The notes: generated by a model from the sequence alone, not told the origin. A DNA stretch of 64,000 nt from Cocleimonas flava (GCF_004339015.1 NZ_SMFQ01000003.1:744001-808000); one strand, 5' to 3'. Counted from the first letter of the stretch, positions 27,135-36,105 are shown. Numbers and translations are program-made.

Positions 27135-29204
27135 ATGTCAGTACAAACATTTAGAAAAACCCCGATCGCTTTAGCAATAACGACAGCCGTTACAATGCTT
27201 ATTGCTACGAATCTACAAGCAGGGCAAATTGTTACCGACGCACCAGAAGGTGAAGCGTTAAAAACCGCTGTTAATACACCAAACCAGCAATTTGGCTTTG
27301 GTGGATGGGATTTGAGCAATATTAGTGTAAATATAGTAAGCGTAGAGGATTTCGCTACTGTAACAGGGTCTTATAATCCTGCCGATGGAAGTTATACCAG
27401 TATGGTATTAGGTGATTCTTTTGAGTCTGTTATCACCACTGGTGGTGAGGTTAGAGGACTGCTACACGGTAAAGATTGGCCTACTGGTGAACCATCAGGA
27501 ATCAAAATCATAAATGGTGATTTGGAGACTAAACAAGGTAGACCAGAAAACTGCATAATGACAACATCTTACCTTGATAATGGTGGACCAACTCTTTGTT
27601 CTAGCCCTTTTCAAAGCCACAAACGTTTTAAAATTAATTTACAGCCAACTACAGTAGCTGGTGTTGAAGCGGGATTAGGATCACCCGTAGAAATATCATT
27701 TAATCTAAAAGAAGGTGATACCAGTACACAACGCTACCAAGTCTTACAAAAAATTAATAACTACACAGGTAAACGTCTTAATGGATATAGCATTGAAGTG
27801 TTCGATGCCGAAGGTCTTCCAAATCCAGAATTGACAGTATCCATAGGTTTAGGTGAAAACCCAAGCAATGGTGATGAACCAGCCACAGATATCTGGGATA
27901 TCGAATCAAGAGCTAACTTCTCTCATGGGTTATGGGGACCAATAGATCAACATTTTGACTCTAATGGCTTTTTTGATAGCACTCGAGTTTATTACACGCC
28001 AGCGGTGGGTTCTAACAGCATCTCTTATGCGGGTCCAATGCTAGGCGGTAACTATCAGGAACTCTTTGGTAACTGGTTGCCTTCTATTTGGGAGCCAACA
28101 GGGGTATTTCATGATGATGACTTTAACCCACTTACTGATGCAACACTCAAAGCTTTTTGGGGCGATCCTCTAAAAACTGGAACAAATGCATGGCATAAAG
28201 GCAATGAAGATAACTGGGAAATTGCGACCGAGGAAGATCTACTTACTTGGTCAGGCGATTGGTATGCACAAGGTCCGGTTGAAGATGTTTTGAATCTGGG
28301 CGTAAACTACATCGTTAACGTCGGTGATAACACCGCCATTGGTAATAAATTCACCATTCGTATTACCCCAAGTGTTGATTCAGATCAGGTCGAACCCGCT
28401 TATGTGGCGGATGTTGCACCAGAGCCAGGATATGACGAAAGTGAAGGTATCGTGGTTGTTGATATAACACCGATCCCTGAAGACGAGCCAGATTCTGAAG
28501 AAGTGACTGATGATGAGACTGTTGTCGAGGATGATACAGCTGCTGAAGATGATGCTGTTGTCGAAGACGATACTATTGTTGAAGATGACGTTGTAGCCGA
28601 AGACGATACCGTTGTTGAAGATGACGTTGTAGCCGAAGACGATACCGTTGTTGAAGATGACGTTGTAGCCGAAGACGATACAGTTGTTGAAGATGATACT
28701 GTTGTCGAGGAACCTGCTGTTGCAGCTAGACCAGAAGAAGAGCTTGTTCTTGAAGGTTCAGCACTTATCACAGTAGGTGTTGCCGACAATGACCTCAATA
28801 CTGACCCACTTGCAAGAGAAACGGTTGAAATTGCAGTAACCAGTGATCATGGTGAGACAGAAATGTTGACCCTAACTGAAACCGATATCAATACATCTAG
28901 ATTTATCGGTTACTTAAATGCTCATGCTTCAAACGAAGCAACTGTAGATAATGATGGTAAGTTGAATCTTAATAAGCACACTAACTTGAAAGCGACTTAT
29001 GTCGATAATAAATACGGTGAGCAAACAACGCCTGAAACCGTTGAAACGGAGCTAGCGATTGAAGTTGCTGAGTTACCTGCAGAAACAGAAACTAGCAGCA
29101 GTGGTGGCGGTAGCTTCAACACTTTCTTAATAATGCTATTAGGTACTCTTGGAATTCGCGGATTATTCGCACGCAGAAAACTTAGAGCTAACAATACCAA
29201 GTAA
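27135..29204 (+). CDS. Large exported GlyGly-CTERM protein with acidic repeats
   Basis: Surface-type protein of 689 aa. A signal peptide ends near LQAGQIV. A long extracellular region (about 30-430) resembles NCBI choice-of-anchor proteins, possibly type F (from memory). An acidic Val/Glu/Asp repeat region (about 455-535, unit EDDTVVEDDVVA) follows, then a second domain starting GSALITVGVADNDLNTDP. The tail SSSGGGS, a hydrophobic helix and ARRKLR is a GlyGly-CTERM, processed by rhombosortase and linked to type II secretion. AAGGAGA precedes the ATG at 27135, favouring it over the frame opening at 27081. The function is unknown. Confidence 0.82.
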   Translation: MSVQTFRKTPIALAITTAVTMLIATNLQAGQIVTDAPEGEALKTAVNTPNQQFGFGGWDLSNISVNIVSVEDFATVTGSYNPADGSYTSMVLGDSFESVITTGGEVRGLLHGKDWPTGEPSGIKIINGDLETKQGRPENCIMTTSYLDNGGPTLCSSPFQSHKRFKINLQPTTVAGVEAGLGSPVEISFNLKEGDTSTQRYQVLQKINNYTGKRLNGYSIEVFDAEGLPNPELTVSIGLGENPSNGDEPATDIWDIESRANFSHGLWGPIDQHFDSNGFFDSTRVYYTPAVGSNSISYAGPMLGGNYQELFGNWLPSIWEPTGVFHDDDFNPLTDATLKAFWGDPLKTGTNAWHKGNEDNWEIATEEDLLTWSGDWYAQGPVEDVLNLGVNYIVNVGDNTAIGNKFTIRITPSVDSDQVEPAYVADVAPEPGYDESEGIVVVDITPIPEDEPDSEEVTDDETVVEDDTAAEDDAVVEDDTIVEDDVVAEDDTVVEDDVVAEDDTVVEDDVVAEDDTVVEDDTVVEEPAVAARPEEELVLEGSALITVGVADNDLNTDPLARETVEIAVTSDHGETEMLTLTETDINTSRFIGYLNAHASNEATVDNDGKLNLNKHTNLKATYVDNKYGEQTTPETVETELAIEVAELPAETETSSSGGGSFNTFLIMLLGTLGIRGLFARRKLRANNTK
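28541..28700 (+). repeat. 36-bp coding tandem repeat
   Basis: A unit beginning GTTGTTGAAGATGACG, with period 36 bp, is repeated almost perfectly about three times and is flanked by degenerate copies. It encodes the acidic spacer of the GlyGly-CTERM protein. Exact repeats make copy-number change likely. Confidence 0.85.
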
Positions 29205-29218
29205 TAGTATTTAACTTA

Positions 29219-29286
29219 AGAAACCGAATAAACCGGAGGGTAAACAGTCAGATCATTTGGTTGTTTGCGCTTCGGTTTTTTCGTTT
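29219..29286 (+). terminator. Terminator of the GlyGly-CTERM gene
   Basis: Arms AAACCGAA (29221-29228) and TTCGGTTT (29271-29278) run into a T-run, with weaker internal pairing in the 42-nt loop. It begins about 15 bp after the stop. Confidence 0.65.
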
Positions 29287-29330
29287 TGATTTTTGTTCTG
29301 TCTTTTCGTTTAGCCGCTTTAGATTAAATG

Positions 29331-29359
29331 CCACCCCCCACCTTTGGGGCACTTTTTTT
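29331..29359 (+). repeat. C6/G6 dispersed repeat, unit 8
   Basis: Forward copy of the CCACCTTTGGGG subtype, nearly identical to unit 6. It lies 39 bp past the stop of the minus-strand phosphoribosyltransferase gene, in a convergent gap. Confidence 0.9.
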
Positions 29360-29397
29360 AAATGTCTAAATTCGCTATCGGAAATAGTTATCGGGAA

Positions 29398-29985
29398 TTA
29401 ACTATCAGGAATTAGTTCGGGCTTCAAATAAGGCACTAAAAAGGGTTTGTGTTGCTTGATTTCATCCAGGGTCAACCCAGTCATTTCATACGGGAACACC
29501 AACCAGTCTTCAGTCTGGTGCAAAACAAAATCGGGCTTGGTATCAACCGCATTGTATGAAGATCGTTGATACAGCGTAGCTACTTTCACCTGTTTCGGCA
29601 TATTGCGTCTTAAACGATGCTGGAGTTTCTGGATAACCGCTTCAATGTTTTTACCTGTACTAAACACATCATCCACAATCAACAATGAATCACCCTGATT
29701 CAAATTATCAACCAAATACTTGGTGCCATGCACTCGAATATCACTTACAGGCAAATTAGCCATTTCGTGATAATACGGTTGACCGCGGTAAGAGGTCCGC
29801 AAGGAAATATGATTGGTTTCAACACCCAGTGTTTGCAAACATTCCTGCACGTAAATACCGACAGAACTTCCGCCGCGCCATAGGCCAACGATAAAGGTTG
29901 GTTTAAAACCAGACTCAAAAATCTGCACACCAAGTTTGAAGGAGTCTTGTATTAATTCTTGTTCTTCCAGGAATGTCTTTTTCAT
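29398..29985 (-). CDS. Phosphoribosyltransferase-like protein A
   Basis: Type I PRTase fold of 195 aa with the PRPP-binding loop LLIVDDVFSTGKN (about 103-115) and the upstream FIVGLWRGGSSVG. The family includes hypoxanthine/xanthine salvage enzymes, but the substrate is not assignable. It lies head to head with a paralogue whose start is 46 bp away. Conserved flanks IQDSFKL and PDFVLHQTEDWLVFPYEM are shared with the paralogue. A link to purine salvage is suggested by the window. Confidence 0.82.
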   Translation of the reverse strand: MKKTFLEEQELIQDSFKLGVQIFESGFKPTFIVGLWRGGSSVGIYVQECLQTLGVETNHISLRTSYRGQPYYHEMANLPVSDIRVHGTKYLVDNLNQGDSLLIVDDVFSTGKNIEAVIQKLQHRLRRNMPKQVKVATLYQRSSYNAVDTKPDFVLHQTEDWLVFPYEMTGLTLDEIKQHKPFLVPYLKPELIPDS

Positions 29986-30031
29986 AGTTTTAATATACTC
30001 TTTAAACTAGCCTTGTTAAAGTTGAATGATC

Positions 30032-30598
30032 ATGGAAAAAGTCTACCTTACAGCACAAGATTTACTAGAAGATTCGTTTAAACTCGCCCATAAAATTCTG
30101 GAGTCGGGTTTTAAACCGACATTCATTATTGCAGTATGGCGTGGTGGCGCGCCGATAGGCATCGCTGTGCAGGAATATCTGCATTTTCACGGCATCCATG
30201 CTGACAATATTGCGATTCGCACCTCATCCTATTCCGGCATTGATAATCAACAACGCAAAGTGAAAGTGCTCGGTCTCGATTACCTCATAAAAAACATTCA
30301 GAACCACGACAAATTATTGATTGTGGATGATGTGTTTGACACGGGCCGATCAGTGCAAGCAATTATCAATCGACTTCAGAAATCAGCGCGTAGAAATACC
30401 CCAGAAGATATCCGCATCGCCGTGCCCTATTACAAACCCAGCAGAAACCAAACGGATATCAACCCCGATTTCGTCGTCCATGAAACCGCAGACTGGTTGA
30501 AATACCCGCATTCCATGGAGGGACTGACTAATGAAGAAATGGCAGAGAAACGCCCTGAGATTTACGCCATCCTGAAAGATCATTTGCCAAAAAGTTAA
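30032..30598 (+). CDS. Phosphoribosyltransferase-like protein B
   Basis: Paralogue of the divergent gene, 188 aa. PRPP loop is LLIVDDVFDTGRSV; FIIAVWRGGAPIG and PDFVVHETADWLKYPHSM match protein A. The ATG at 30032 aligns with the start of the paralogue (MEKVYL against MKKTFL) and is preferred over the ATG at 30026. No clear Shine-Dalgarno is seen. The very short shared promoter region implies co-ordinated expression. The two could work as a hetero-oligomer or on different bases. Confidence 0.82.
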   Translation: MEKVYLTAQDLLEDSFKLAHKILESGFKPTFIIAVWRGGAPIGIAVQEYLHFHGIHADNIAIRTSSYSGIDNQQRKVKVLGLDYLIKNIQNHDKLLIVDDVFDTGRSVQAIINRLQKSARRNTPEDIRIAVPYYKPSRNQTDINPDFVVHETADWLKYPHSMEGLTNEEMAEKRPEIYAILKDHLPKS

Positions 30599-30613
30599 GA
30601 GATAGCATTCTAG

Positions 30614-30643
30614 GTCACCCCCCTACTTTTAGCGTGTTTTTTT
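30614..30643 (+). repeat. C6/G6 dispersed repeat, unit 9
   Basis: Forward copy (GTCACCCCCCTACTTTTAGC, then GTGT7), 15 bp after the stop of phosphoribosyltransferase B and in a convergent gap. The 3' part differs (GCGTG), so CAC and GTG could pair here. Confidence 0.85.
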
Positions 30644-30671
30644 GTTTCAGAAATCAATCAAGCAAATTTGA

Positions 30672-31313
30672 TTAGCCTTCTCTATCCAAAAAAGAAAGAT
30701 CACGATCGGTCTTGGCATAACTGAGATGCCCAAGTAATTGCGTACTGTGATAGGTATCCAGACTGCTTACTGCAACCGTATTGGCTTTTTCCAGCGAGAT
30801 AAACCCATCTTCGCTAACCAATTCGTCCGGAACTTCAATGCTGATAATCTCACCGATTAAGAACTCTGTACCATTGATGGCTAAATGGTGTTTTTCTCGC
30901 AGTTTCATGCCTAACTTGATATGACTTTCTTTTACAAACGGCGCAGCAAATCCTTCTTCCCACTGTTCGTTCAAACCCACTTCGTTGAATTCAGAAATAT
31001 CCTCAGGATAACGTGCCGACGTTTGATGCGCTTGTTGATAGATATCGGTATTTACGTGATTCAAGGTATACACACCAGTGTTGATAATGTTTTCCAAAGT
31101 GCCGCGCGGCACACTGTGAGGTCGCATAACCATTCCCAGTAACGCAGGGTTTGCACCCAAGTGAACTACGGATGAAACGATCGCCAGATTGCTCTGTTTC
31201 TCATCGTTAGCTGTACCGACCAGATTCGCACTTTTAAACCCTGATAATGAATTGATAAAAAGTACGCGTTCGCTATCATCTTTCGCTTCGATCTGTTCTT
31301 TGTTTAATTTCAT
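30672..31313 (-). CDS. Flavin reductase-like protein (FMN-binding split barrel)
   Basis: Probably an FMN-binding flavin reductase family protein of 213 aa. The split-barrel segment SANLVGTANDEKQSNLAIVSSVVHLGANPALLGMVMRP and the later TLNHVNTDIYQQAHQTS fit the family. The open frame reaches 31451 but would overlap DUF2805; ATG 31313 starts MKLNKEQIEAKDDSERV, 41 bp after the DUF2805 stop. It probably supplies reduced flavin or reductase activity to the photolyase locus next door; that role is inference. Confidence 0.75.
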   Translation of the reverse strand: MKLNKEQIEAKDDSERVLFINSLSGFKSANLVGTANDEKQSNLAIVSSVVHLGANPALLGMVMRPHSVPRGTLENIINTGVYTLNHVNTDIYQQAHQTSARYPEDISEFNEVGLNEQWEEGFAAPFVKESHIKLGMKLREKHHLAINGTEFLIGEIISIEVPDELVSEDGFISLEKANTVAVSSLDTYHSTQLLGHLSYAKTDRDLSFLDREG

Positions 31314-31354
31314 ATTTGGTGGTTTGTAATTCGTTTTAGTAATAGATAGTTTGT

Positions 31355-31621
31355 TTAACGAAGACGCTGTGTCGGACAAACAAAACGACCAACCGTAAAT
31401 CCCCGTTGTGTCAGATGTTTGGTTTTGCGACCACTGACCCGTTTGCGCCACATTTTAAAGCTGGATGCTTTCATCTGTTTGCGCATCAACGCTATGACCT
31501 GTTTTTCTGCCAAACCATATTCAGTTTCAATCGCTTCGAAAGGCGTTCTATCTTCCCACGCCATTTCTATGATTCGACTCACATCGGCTTCTTCAAAACT
31601 TTTGGATTTACTGCTTTTCAT
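31355..31621 (-). CDS. DUF2805/TIGR03643 small protein
   Basis: Conserved small protein of 88 aa with DVSRIIEMAWEDRTPFEAIE, YGLAEKQVIALMR and KMWRKRVSGRKTKH, matching the TIGR03643/DUF2805 family. The first half resembles a helix-turn-helix. The function is unknown. The family is often seen next to cryptochrome/photolyase-like genes, as here. It probably forms an operon with the flavin reductase downstream. Confidence 0.85.
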   Translation of the reverse strand: MKSSKSKSFEEADVSRIIEMAWEDRTPFEAIETEYGLAEKQVIALMRKQMKASSFKMWRKRVSGRKTKHLTQRGFTVGRFVCPTQRLR

Positions 31622-31741
31622 AATAAATAAACATTCGTAGATATAGATTCAAAGGCATTGTTAAAACAAAACACAAATACTAACACATTTATTATACAAT
31701 ACTTATATTTTACCGATACAATAATTCTTGGACTCCCAAAT

Positions 31742-31915
31742 ATGACGCATAAAAAGATCAATCTGGCTGAGAAGCAATGTCCGGTTTGCGAGAAACCATT
31801 TAGCTGGCGCAAGAAGTGGCAGCGTTGTTGGGACGAGGTTAAATACTGTTCTGAACGATGCAGACGAAACCGCAACAGTGTTGTTAATGTTGATAATCAA
31901 ACAAGGAAAAGTTAA
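31742..31915 (+). CDS. DUF2256 zinc-ribbon-like small protein
   Basis: Protein of 57 aa with four regularly placed Cys: CPVC, then [14 protein letters not shown]. This matches DUF2256, probably zinc binding. An in-frame TTG at 31658 is also open, but the ATG at 31742 gives the standard family N-terminus (MTHKK). The stop overlaps the photolyase start (TAATG), which is strong coupling. The family commonly precedes FeS-type photolyases. Confidence 0.88.
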   Translation: MTHKKINLAEKQCPVCEKPFSWRKKWQRCWDEVKYCSERCRRNRNSVVNVDNQTRKS

Positions 31916-33447
31916 TGCGCAGACTCTATGTCATTCTTGGTGATCAACTCGATCATAAGTCCTTAATCTTCGATGATGTCGATAAACAACAGGATTGCTT
32001 CTGGATGGCGGAAGTCAAAGAAGAAGCCACGCACGTTTGGTCACATAAACAACGCATCGCCCTATTCTTATCTGCGATGCGGCATTTTGCAGAATCGCTA
32101 AAACAACGTGATTTACCGTTGCACTACTTAACGCTCAACGATCATGATTACTCATCACTGGCTGATGCCTTAGGTGCAACGATTAAGGAACATAATCCAG
32201 AATCTATATGGCTGGTCAGACCTGGTGATTACCGCGTGTTTAAATCCATCGCCGAAGCCTGTGAAGCACGAGGAGTCGAGCTAAAACAACTGCACGATCA
32301 ACATTTCCTCTCAACCCCTTCTGAATTTAAACAATGGGCCAATGGCAAGAAACAACTGCGTCTGGAATACTGGTATCGAGAACTTCGCAAGAAATACCAC
32401 ATTCTTATGGAGGACGATAAACACCCTCTGGGTGGAAAATGGAATTACGATCAATCCAATCGCAAATCATTCAACAAGGATGGCCCGCAAAATATCCCGA
32501 AAACGATTGACTGGGAAGCGGATGAAATCACCACGGAAGTAATCACACTGGTTAACAACAATTACCCAGATCATCCCGGTGAGTTAGAACAACTAGAATG
32601 GCCAGTAACCCCAGAACAGGCACAACAAGCGCTAGATCGCTTTCTCGATGAGTGCCTGCAAAATTTTGGTGATTACCAGGACGCGATGTGGACCGATGAG
32701 CCCTTTCTCAATCACTCGTTAATTTCATCTTCGCTGAATTTAAAACTTTTGCACCCATTAGACGTGATTAACGCTGCGGAAACATACCACCGCGAAAAAG
32801 GTGCACCTCTCGCTGCGGTAGAAGGTTTTATTCGACAGATTCTAGGTTGGCGTGAATACGTGCGCGGTTTATATTGGTTGAATATGCCCGACTGGCTGGA
32901 AATGAACGGACTGCAAGCTAGTAACGATCTGCCCGATTTTTACTGGACGGGCGAAACCGATATGAATTGCCTGCATCAGAGCATAAAGCAAACGCTTAAA
33001 TATGGTTATGCGCATCACATTCAGCGCTTGATGGTTACGGGATTATTCTCATTGATTTACGGCGTTAAACCCAAACAGATTCACGAATGGTATCTGGCAG
33101 TTTATGTCGATGCCGTCGAATGGGTAGAACTACCCAATACCCTTGGCATGAGTCAGTACGTAGACAACGGCATTATGGCATCCAAACCCTATGCGGCCAG
33201 CGGAAACTACATCAATAAAATGAGTAACTACTGTAAAGATTGTCGATATAAACCCAACGAGGCTATAGGTGATAATGCCTGCCCTTTTACTACCTTATTC
33301 TGGGATTTTCTGGATAAGCACGAATCTGACTTTGCTAATAATCCTCGCATGGGTTTTATGTTGAAAAATCTACGCCGTAAAAGTGATGAGGATCTCGAAC
33401 AAATAAAAAAACAAGCTGCTGCATTTAGGGAAAACACAAATAAATAA
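31915..33447 (+). CDS. FeS-type photolyase/cryptochrome (FeS-BCP, PhrB-like)
   Basis: Photolyase-related flavoprotein of 510 aa, probably a prokaryotic (6-4) photolyase. The N-terminal antenna-domain segment YVILGDQLDHKS is typical. The C-terminal part carries MVTGLFSLIYGVKP, YADGGI-like YVDNGIMASKPYAASG, and the four-Cys [4Fe-4S] pattern: one Cys near residue 352 (MNCLHQS), then CKDCRY and NACPF at about 438-455. This spacing matches PhrB as known. AAGGA precedes the start. The enzyme would repair UV photoproducts. Confidence 0.9.
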   Translation: MRRLYVILGDQLDHKSLIFDDVDKQQDCFWMAEVKEEATHVWSHKQRIALFLSAMRHFAESLKQRDLPLHYLTLNDHDYSSLADALGATIKEHNPESIWLVRPGDYRVFKSIAEACEARGVELKQLHDQHFLSTPSEFKQWANGKKQLRLEYWYRELRKKYHILMEDDKHPLGGKWNYDQSNRKSFNKDGPQNIPKTIDWEADEITTEVITLVNNNYPDHPGELEQLEWPVTPEQAQQALDRFLDECLQNFGDYQDAMWTDEPFLNHSLISSSLNLKLLHPLDVINAAETYHREKGAPLAAVEGFIRQILGWREYVRGLYWLNMPDWLEMNGLQASNDLPDFYWTGETDMNCLHQSIKQTLKYGYAHHIQRLMVTGLFSLIYGVKPKQIHEWYLAVYVDAVEWVELPNTLGMSQYVDNGIMASKPYAASGNYINKMSNYCKDCRYKPNEAIGDNACPFTTLFWDFLDKHESDFANNPRMGFMLKNLRRKSDEDLEQIKKQAAAFRENTNK

Positions 33448-33461
33448 ATTATAATGACCCG

Positions 33462-34526
33462 ATGGATACCTTAAAAGAAATTGGCCTGAGTGACTGGTTT
33501 CAAAGTCACATTGATCAAAACAAACTAGCTACACATGAACTAGCACGGATTGTTGCAGTTCACAAAGATAGCTTCATGATTAGTAATGGCAAACAGGACG
33601 TGTTTGCCGAGCTTTCTGGAAATCTTCATTACAGTGTGGAATCAGCTACCGATCTACCAACCGTTGGTGATTGGGTTTATGCTGATTTTTACGATGATGA
33701 TACGCATGCAATTATTCATGGCTTTGTCCCCAGAAAAACCTTATTAAAAAGAAAAACAGCCGGAAAGCTGGTTGAGTTTCAATTAATTGCTGCGAATATT
33801 GATACTGCATTTATTGTTCAATCTGCCAATGAAAATTTTAATCTGAGTCGTCTAGAACGTTATTTGGTGATGATTAATCAAAGCGGAATTACACCCGTTA
33901 TTCTATTAAGTAAAAGTGACCTACTCCCTCAATCCGAAATTGAAGAATTAACGACCAGCATATTGACCACCTACCCTGAAATCACGGTAATTGCATTTAG
34001 TAATGAGACCAGAGAAAACCTGGATAAAGTCCGGGATTTATTAATCTCAGGTTCTACTTATTGCCTGCTAGGCTCTTCGGGTGTGGGAAAAACTACGCTA
34101 CTAAATAGCATCCTCGGTAGTACTAAATTAGAAACCCAAACCGTTAGTAAAAAACAAAGTAAAGGCAGACATACAACTACCAGCCGCGAACTGTTGCAAC
34201 TAGAAAATGGCGCTATGATTATTGATACTCCCGGCATGAGGGAACTCGGCAATATGTCAGTAGATAGCGGTATTGACGAAACATTCTCTGAAATTATTGA
34301 GCTAATGCAACACTGTAAATTTAGCAACTGTTCTCACACCAAAGAAAAAGGCTGCGCCATTTTATCTGCGTTAGCCACTGATGAACTGTCTGAACAACGC
34401 TATAAAAACTATCAGAAAATGAAAAGCGAATCAGCGTTCAATGACATGTCCTATTCCGATAAAAGAAAGAAGGATAAAGACTTTGGCAAGATGATTAAAA
34501 CCACCTTGAAGAACAAAAAGCGATGA
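33462..34526 (+). CDS. rsgA: RsgA/YjeQ-type ribosome small-subunit GTPase
   Basis: Circularly permuted GTPase of 354 aa acting in late 30S maturation. After the N-terminal OB fold the motifs come in permuted order: G4 LLSKSDLL (about 147), G1 GSSGVGKT (about 203), G3 DTPGMREL (about 255). The zinc motif CKFSNCSHTKEKGC follows at about 285. It begins 14 bp after the photolyase gene on the same strand. Because it lies outside the usual orn/psd context it may be a second RsgA copy. Confidence 0.88.
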   Translation: MDTLKEIGLSDWFQSHIDQNKLATHELARIVAVHKDSFMISNGKQDVFAELSGNLHYSVESATDLPTVGDWVYADFYDDDTHAIIHGFVPRKTLLKRKTAGKLVEFQLIAANIDTAFIVQSANENFNLSRLERYLVMINQSGITPVILLSKSDLLPQSEIEELTTSILTTYPEITVIAFSNETRENLDKVRDLLISGSTYCLLGSSGVGKTTLLNSILGSTKLETQTVSKKQSKGRHTTTSRELLQLENGAMIIDTPGMRELGNMSVDSGIDETFSEIIELMQHCKFSNCSHTKEKGCAILSALATDELSEQRYKNYQKMKSESAFNDMSYSDKRKKDKDFGKMIKTTLKNKKR

Positions 34527-34578
34527 TATTGATGATAATATAATGATGAGTAGATTCAATAATCTATCACCAAAAATA

Positions 34579-34608
34579 ACAAAGCCCGAACAGTAGTTCG
34601 GGCTTTGG
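34579..34608. terminator. Bidirectional hairpin terminator
   Basis: Perfect arms AAAGCCCGAA and TTCGGGCTTT with a 6-nt loop, between the convergent rsgA and peroxiredoxin genes. Minus-strand reading gives CTTTGTTATTTTT after the stem. Confidence 0.85.
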
Positions 34609-34628
34609 TTGAATCTAATAACTATTGT

Positions 34629-35291
34629 TTAAAGTTCTTTCTTACAGAAGTACCAATCCGTACATTCATAACCTTCAGTCATACGTGCTTCGGCAGCTGC
34701 TGCATCCTGTGGTGGAGGTACGATAACCTTATCACCTGGTTGCCATCCTTCTGGCGTTGCGATTTGGTTTTCGTCAGACGCTTTAAGCGCTCTAATCACT
34801 CGCAAGAACTCAGGAATTGAACGGCCATTTGTCATTGGGTAGTAAACCATCGCACGTAAGATTCCATCAGGATCAATAATGAAAGTTGCTCTTACCGCTG
34901 ACGTATCCGCAGCACCCGGGTGAATCATTCCGTAAGCTTTCGCCACATTCATTGAAAGATCTTCGATGATAGGGAAGTTGATGTCTACACCAAATTTCTC
35001 CTTAATATTACGTACCCATGCAACATGGCTGTAATAGCTATCGATAGACAAACCGAGTAAGTCTGCACCTTCTGCCAAGAACTCTTCGTGGTGATTCGCA
35101 AAAGCCATGAATTCAGTGGTACAAACAGGTGTGAAATCAGCTGGGTGAGAGAATAATACTAACCAACGACCTTTGTAGTCAGAAAGCTTTTTAACACCGT
35201 GCGTAGTCTTTGCTTCAAAAGCAGGTGCAGGTTTATTCAATTGTGGGAATGTAACTACTTCTTCGTTAATTTTTTCGATTGTATTTTCCAT
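34629..35291 (-). CDS. 1-Cys peroxiredoxin (Prx6 type)
   Basis: Thiol peroxidase of 220 aa. The peroxidatic Cys lies in FSHPADFTPVCTTEF (about 50-64). The Prx6-type C-terminal arm MTNGRSIPEFLRVIRAL and QIATPEGWQPGDKVIVPP is present. A second Cys occurs only near the C-terminus (ECTDWYFCKKEL), unusual enough to note but not clearly resolving. It is monocistronic. A perfect FNR-type box lies 189 bp upstream of its start. Confidence 0.93.
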   Translation of the reverse strand: MENTIEKINEEVVTFPQLNKPAPAFEAKTTHGVKKLSDYKGRWLVLFSHPADFTPVCTTEFMAFANHHEEFLAEGADLLGLSIDSYYSHVAWVRNIKEKFGVDINFPIIEDLSMNVAKAYGMIHPGAADTSAVRATFIIDPDGILRAMVYYPMTNGRSIPEFLRVIRALKASDENQIATPEGWQPGDKVIVPPPQDAAAAEARMTEGYECTDWYFCKKEL

Positions 35292-35479
35292 GATATTTAC
35301 CTTCTATTATTAGGTTTCAATATTTTTCAATTTACGTTTGTTTGAATGAAAATCCGTTTTATTCTGTTTAAACCAGATTTTCTGATTCCAGCTTGGTAGC
35401 TGTTAAAACCTATATTAGACTTCATTAATATACTTGTGAAATGTTAAATAACTATCGAAACAATCTATCTAGTAGATGG

Positions 35480-35493
35480 TTGATTTATATCAA
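35480..35493. promoter_or_regulatory. FNR/Anr-type box
   Basis: TTGATTTATATCAA is a perfect TTGAT-N4-ATCAA site between the divergent peroxiredoxin and acetyltransferase genes. It could serve either. The rest of the 327-bp gap (35292-35618) shows no gene or other site I can support. Confidence 0.45.
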
Positions 35494-35618
35494 AACCACT
35501 CTGTGATTAAACCAAATAAAAAAGGGCGAATAACCCTGCATAGAAGTTGCTAAACTGCGACCTATAAGCAAGCTACTAATAAGCACATAATCACCATTCA
35601 AACAAACAGGCTGAGTAA

Positions 35619-36056
35619 ATGCATACCATTCGACAATACATAGAAAGCGATTTATACGATGTTCTCGCAGCATGGGAAAACGCTAACAAACTCGCACACC
35701 CTTTTTTAAAAGAAGACTTTGTCGCACAGGTGAGAAAAGATATTCCTGCACTCTACTTACCCAATGCTGATACATGGGTGATAGAAGATGACAATGAAAA
35801 GAAGGTGGTTGGATTCATCGCCCTTATTGGTAATGAGGTTGGTGCGATATTTCTACAGCCTGAGCATCATGGCAAGAAACTCGGTAAAATGATGATGGAT
35901 ATCGCACACCAATTACACGGCGATTTAGAATTAGAAGTATTCGAAAAAAACACCATCGGCCGTGAGTTTTATAAACAATATGGATTCACGCAAATCGATG
36001 AGATGGAACATGAAGCATCTGGAGAACACGTACTTCGTTTGAAATACACAGCATAG
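35619..36056 (+). CDS. GNAT-family acetyltransferase
   Basis: Small N-acetyltransferase of 145 aa (YjaB-like layout). The acetyl-CoA loop is QPEHHGKKLGKMMM (about 88-101), and EVFEKNTIGREFYKQYGF is the typical C-terminal signature. The substrate is unknown. It is followed 49 bp later by a glyoxalase-fold gene on the same strand. Confidence 0.88.
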   Translation: MHTIRQYIESDLYDVLAAWENANKLAHPFLKEDFVAQVRKDIPALYLPNADTWVIEDDNEKKVVGFIALIGNEVGAIFLQPEHHGKKLGKMMMDIAHQLHGDLELEVFEKNTIGREFYKQYGFTQIDEMEHEASGEHVLRLKYTA

Positions 36057-36105
36057 ATGAGCACTGTTTATTGTAAATCTACTAAAGCAAAATAGGAGCA
36101 GATAA

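Noticed and set aside
28541-28700. CRISPR-like periodic repeat
   Set aside because: Period 36 bp without unique spacers, entirely in frame within a coding region.
28400-28798. Minus-strand ORF rich in Ser/Thr over the acidic repeats
   Set aside because: It is the complement of the GAT/GAA/GTT repeat codons of the GlyGly-CTERM gene; no start signal and low complexity.
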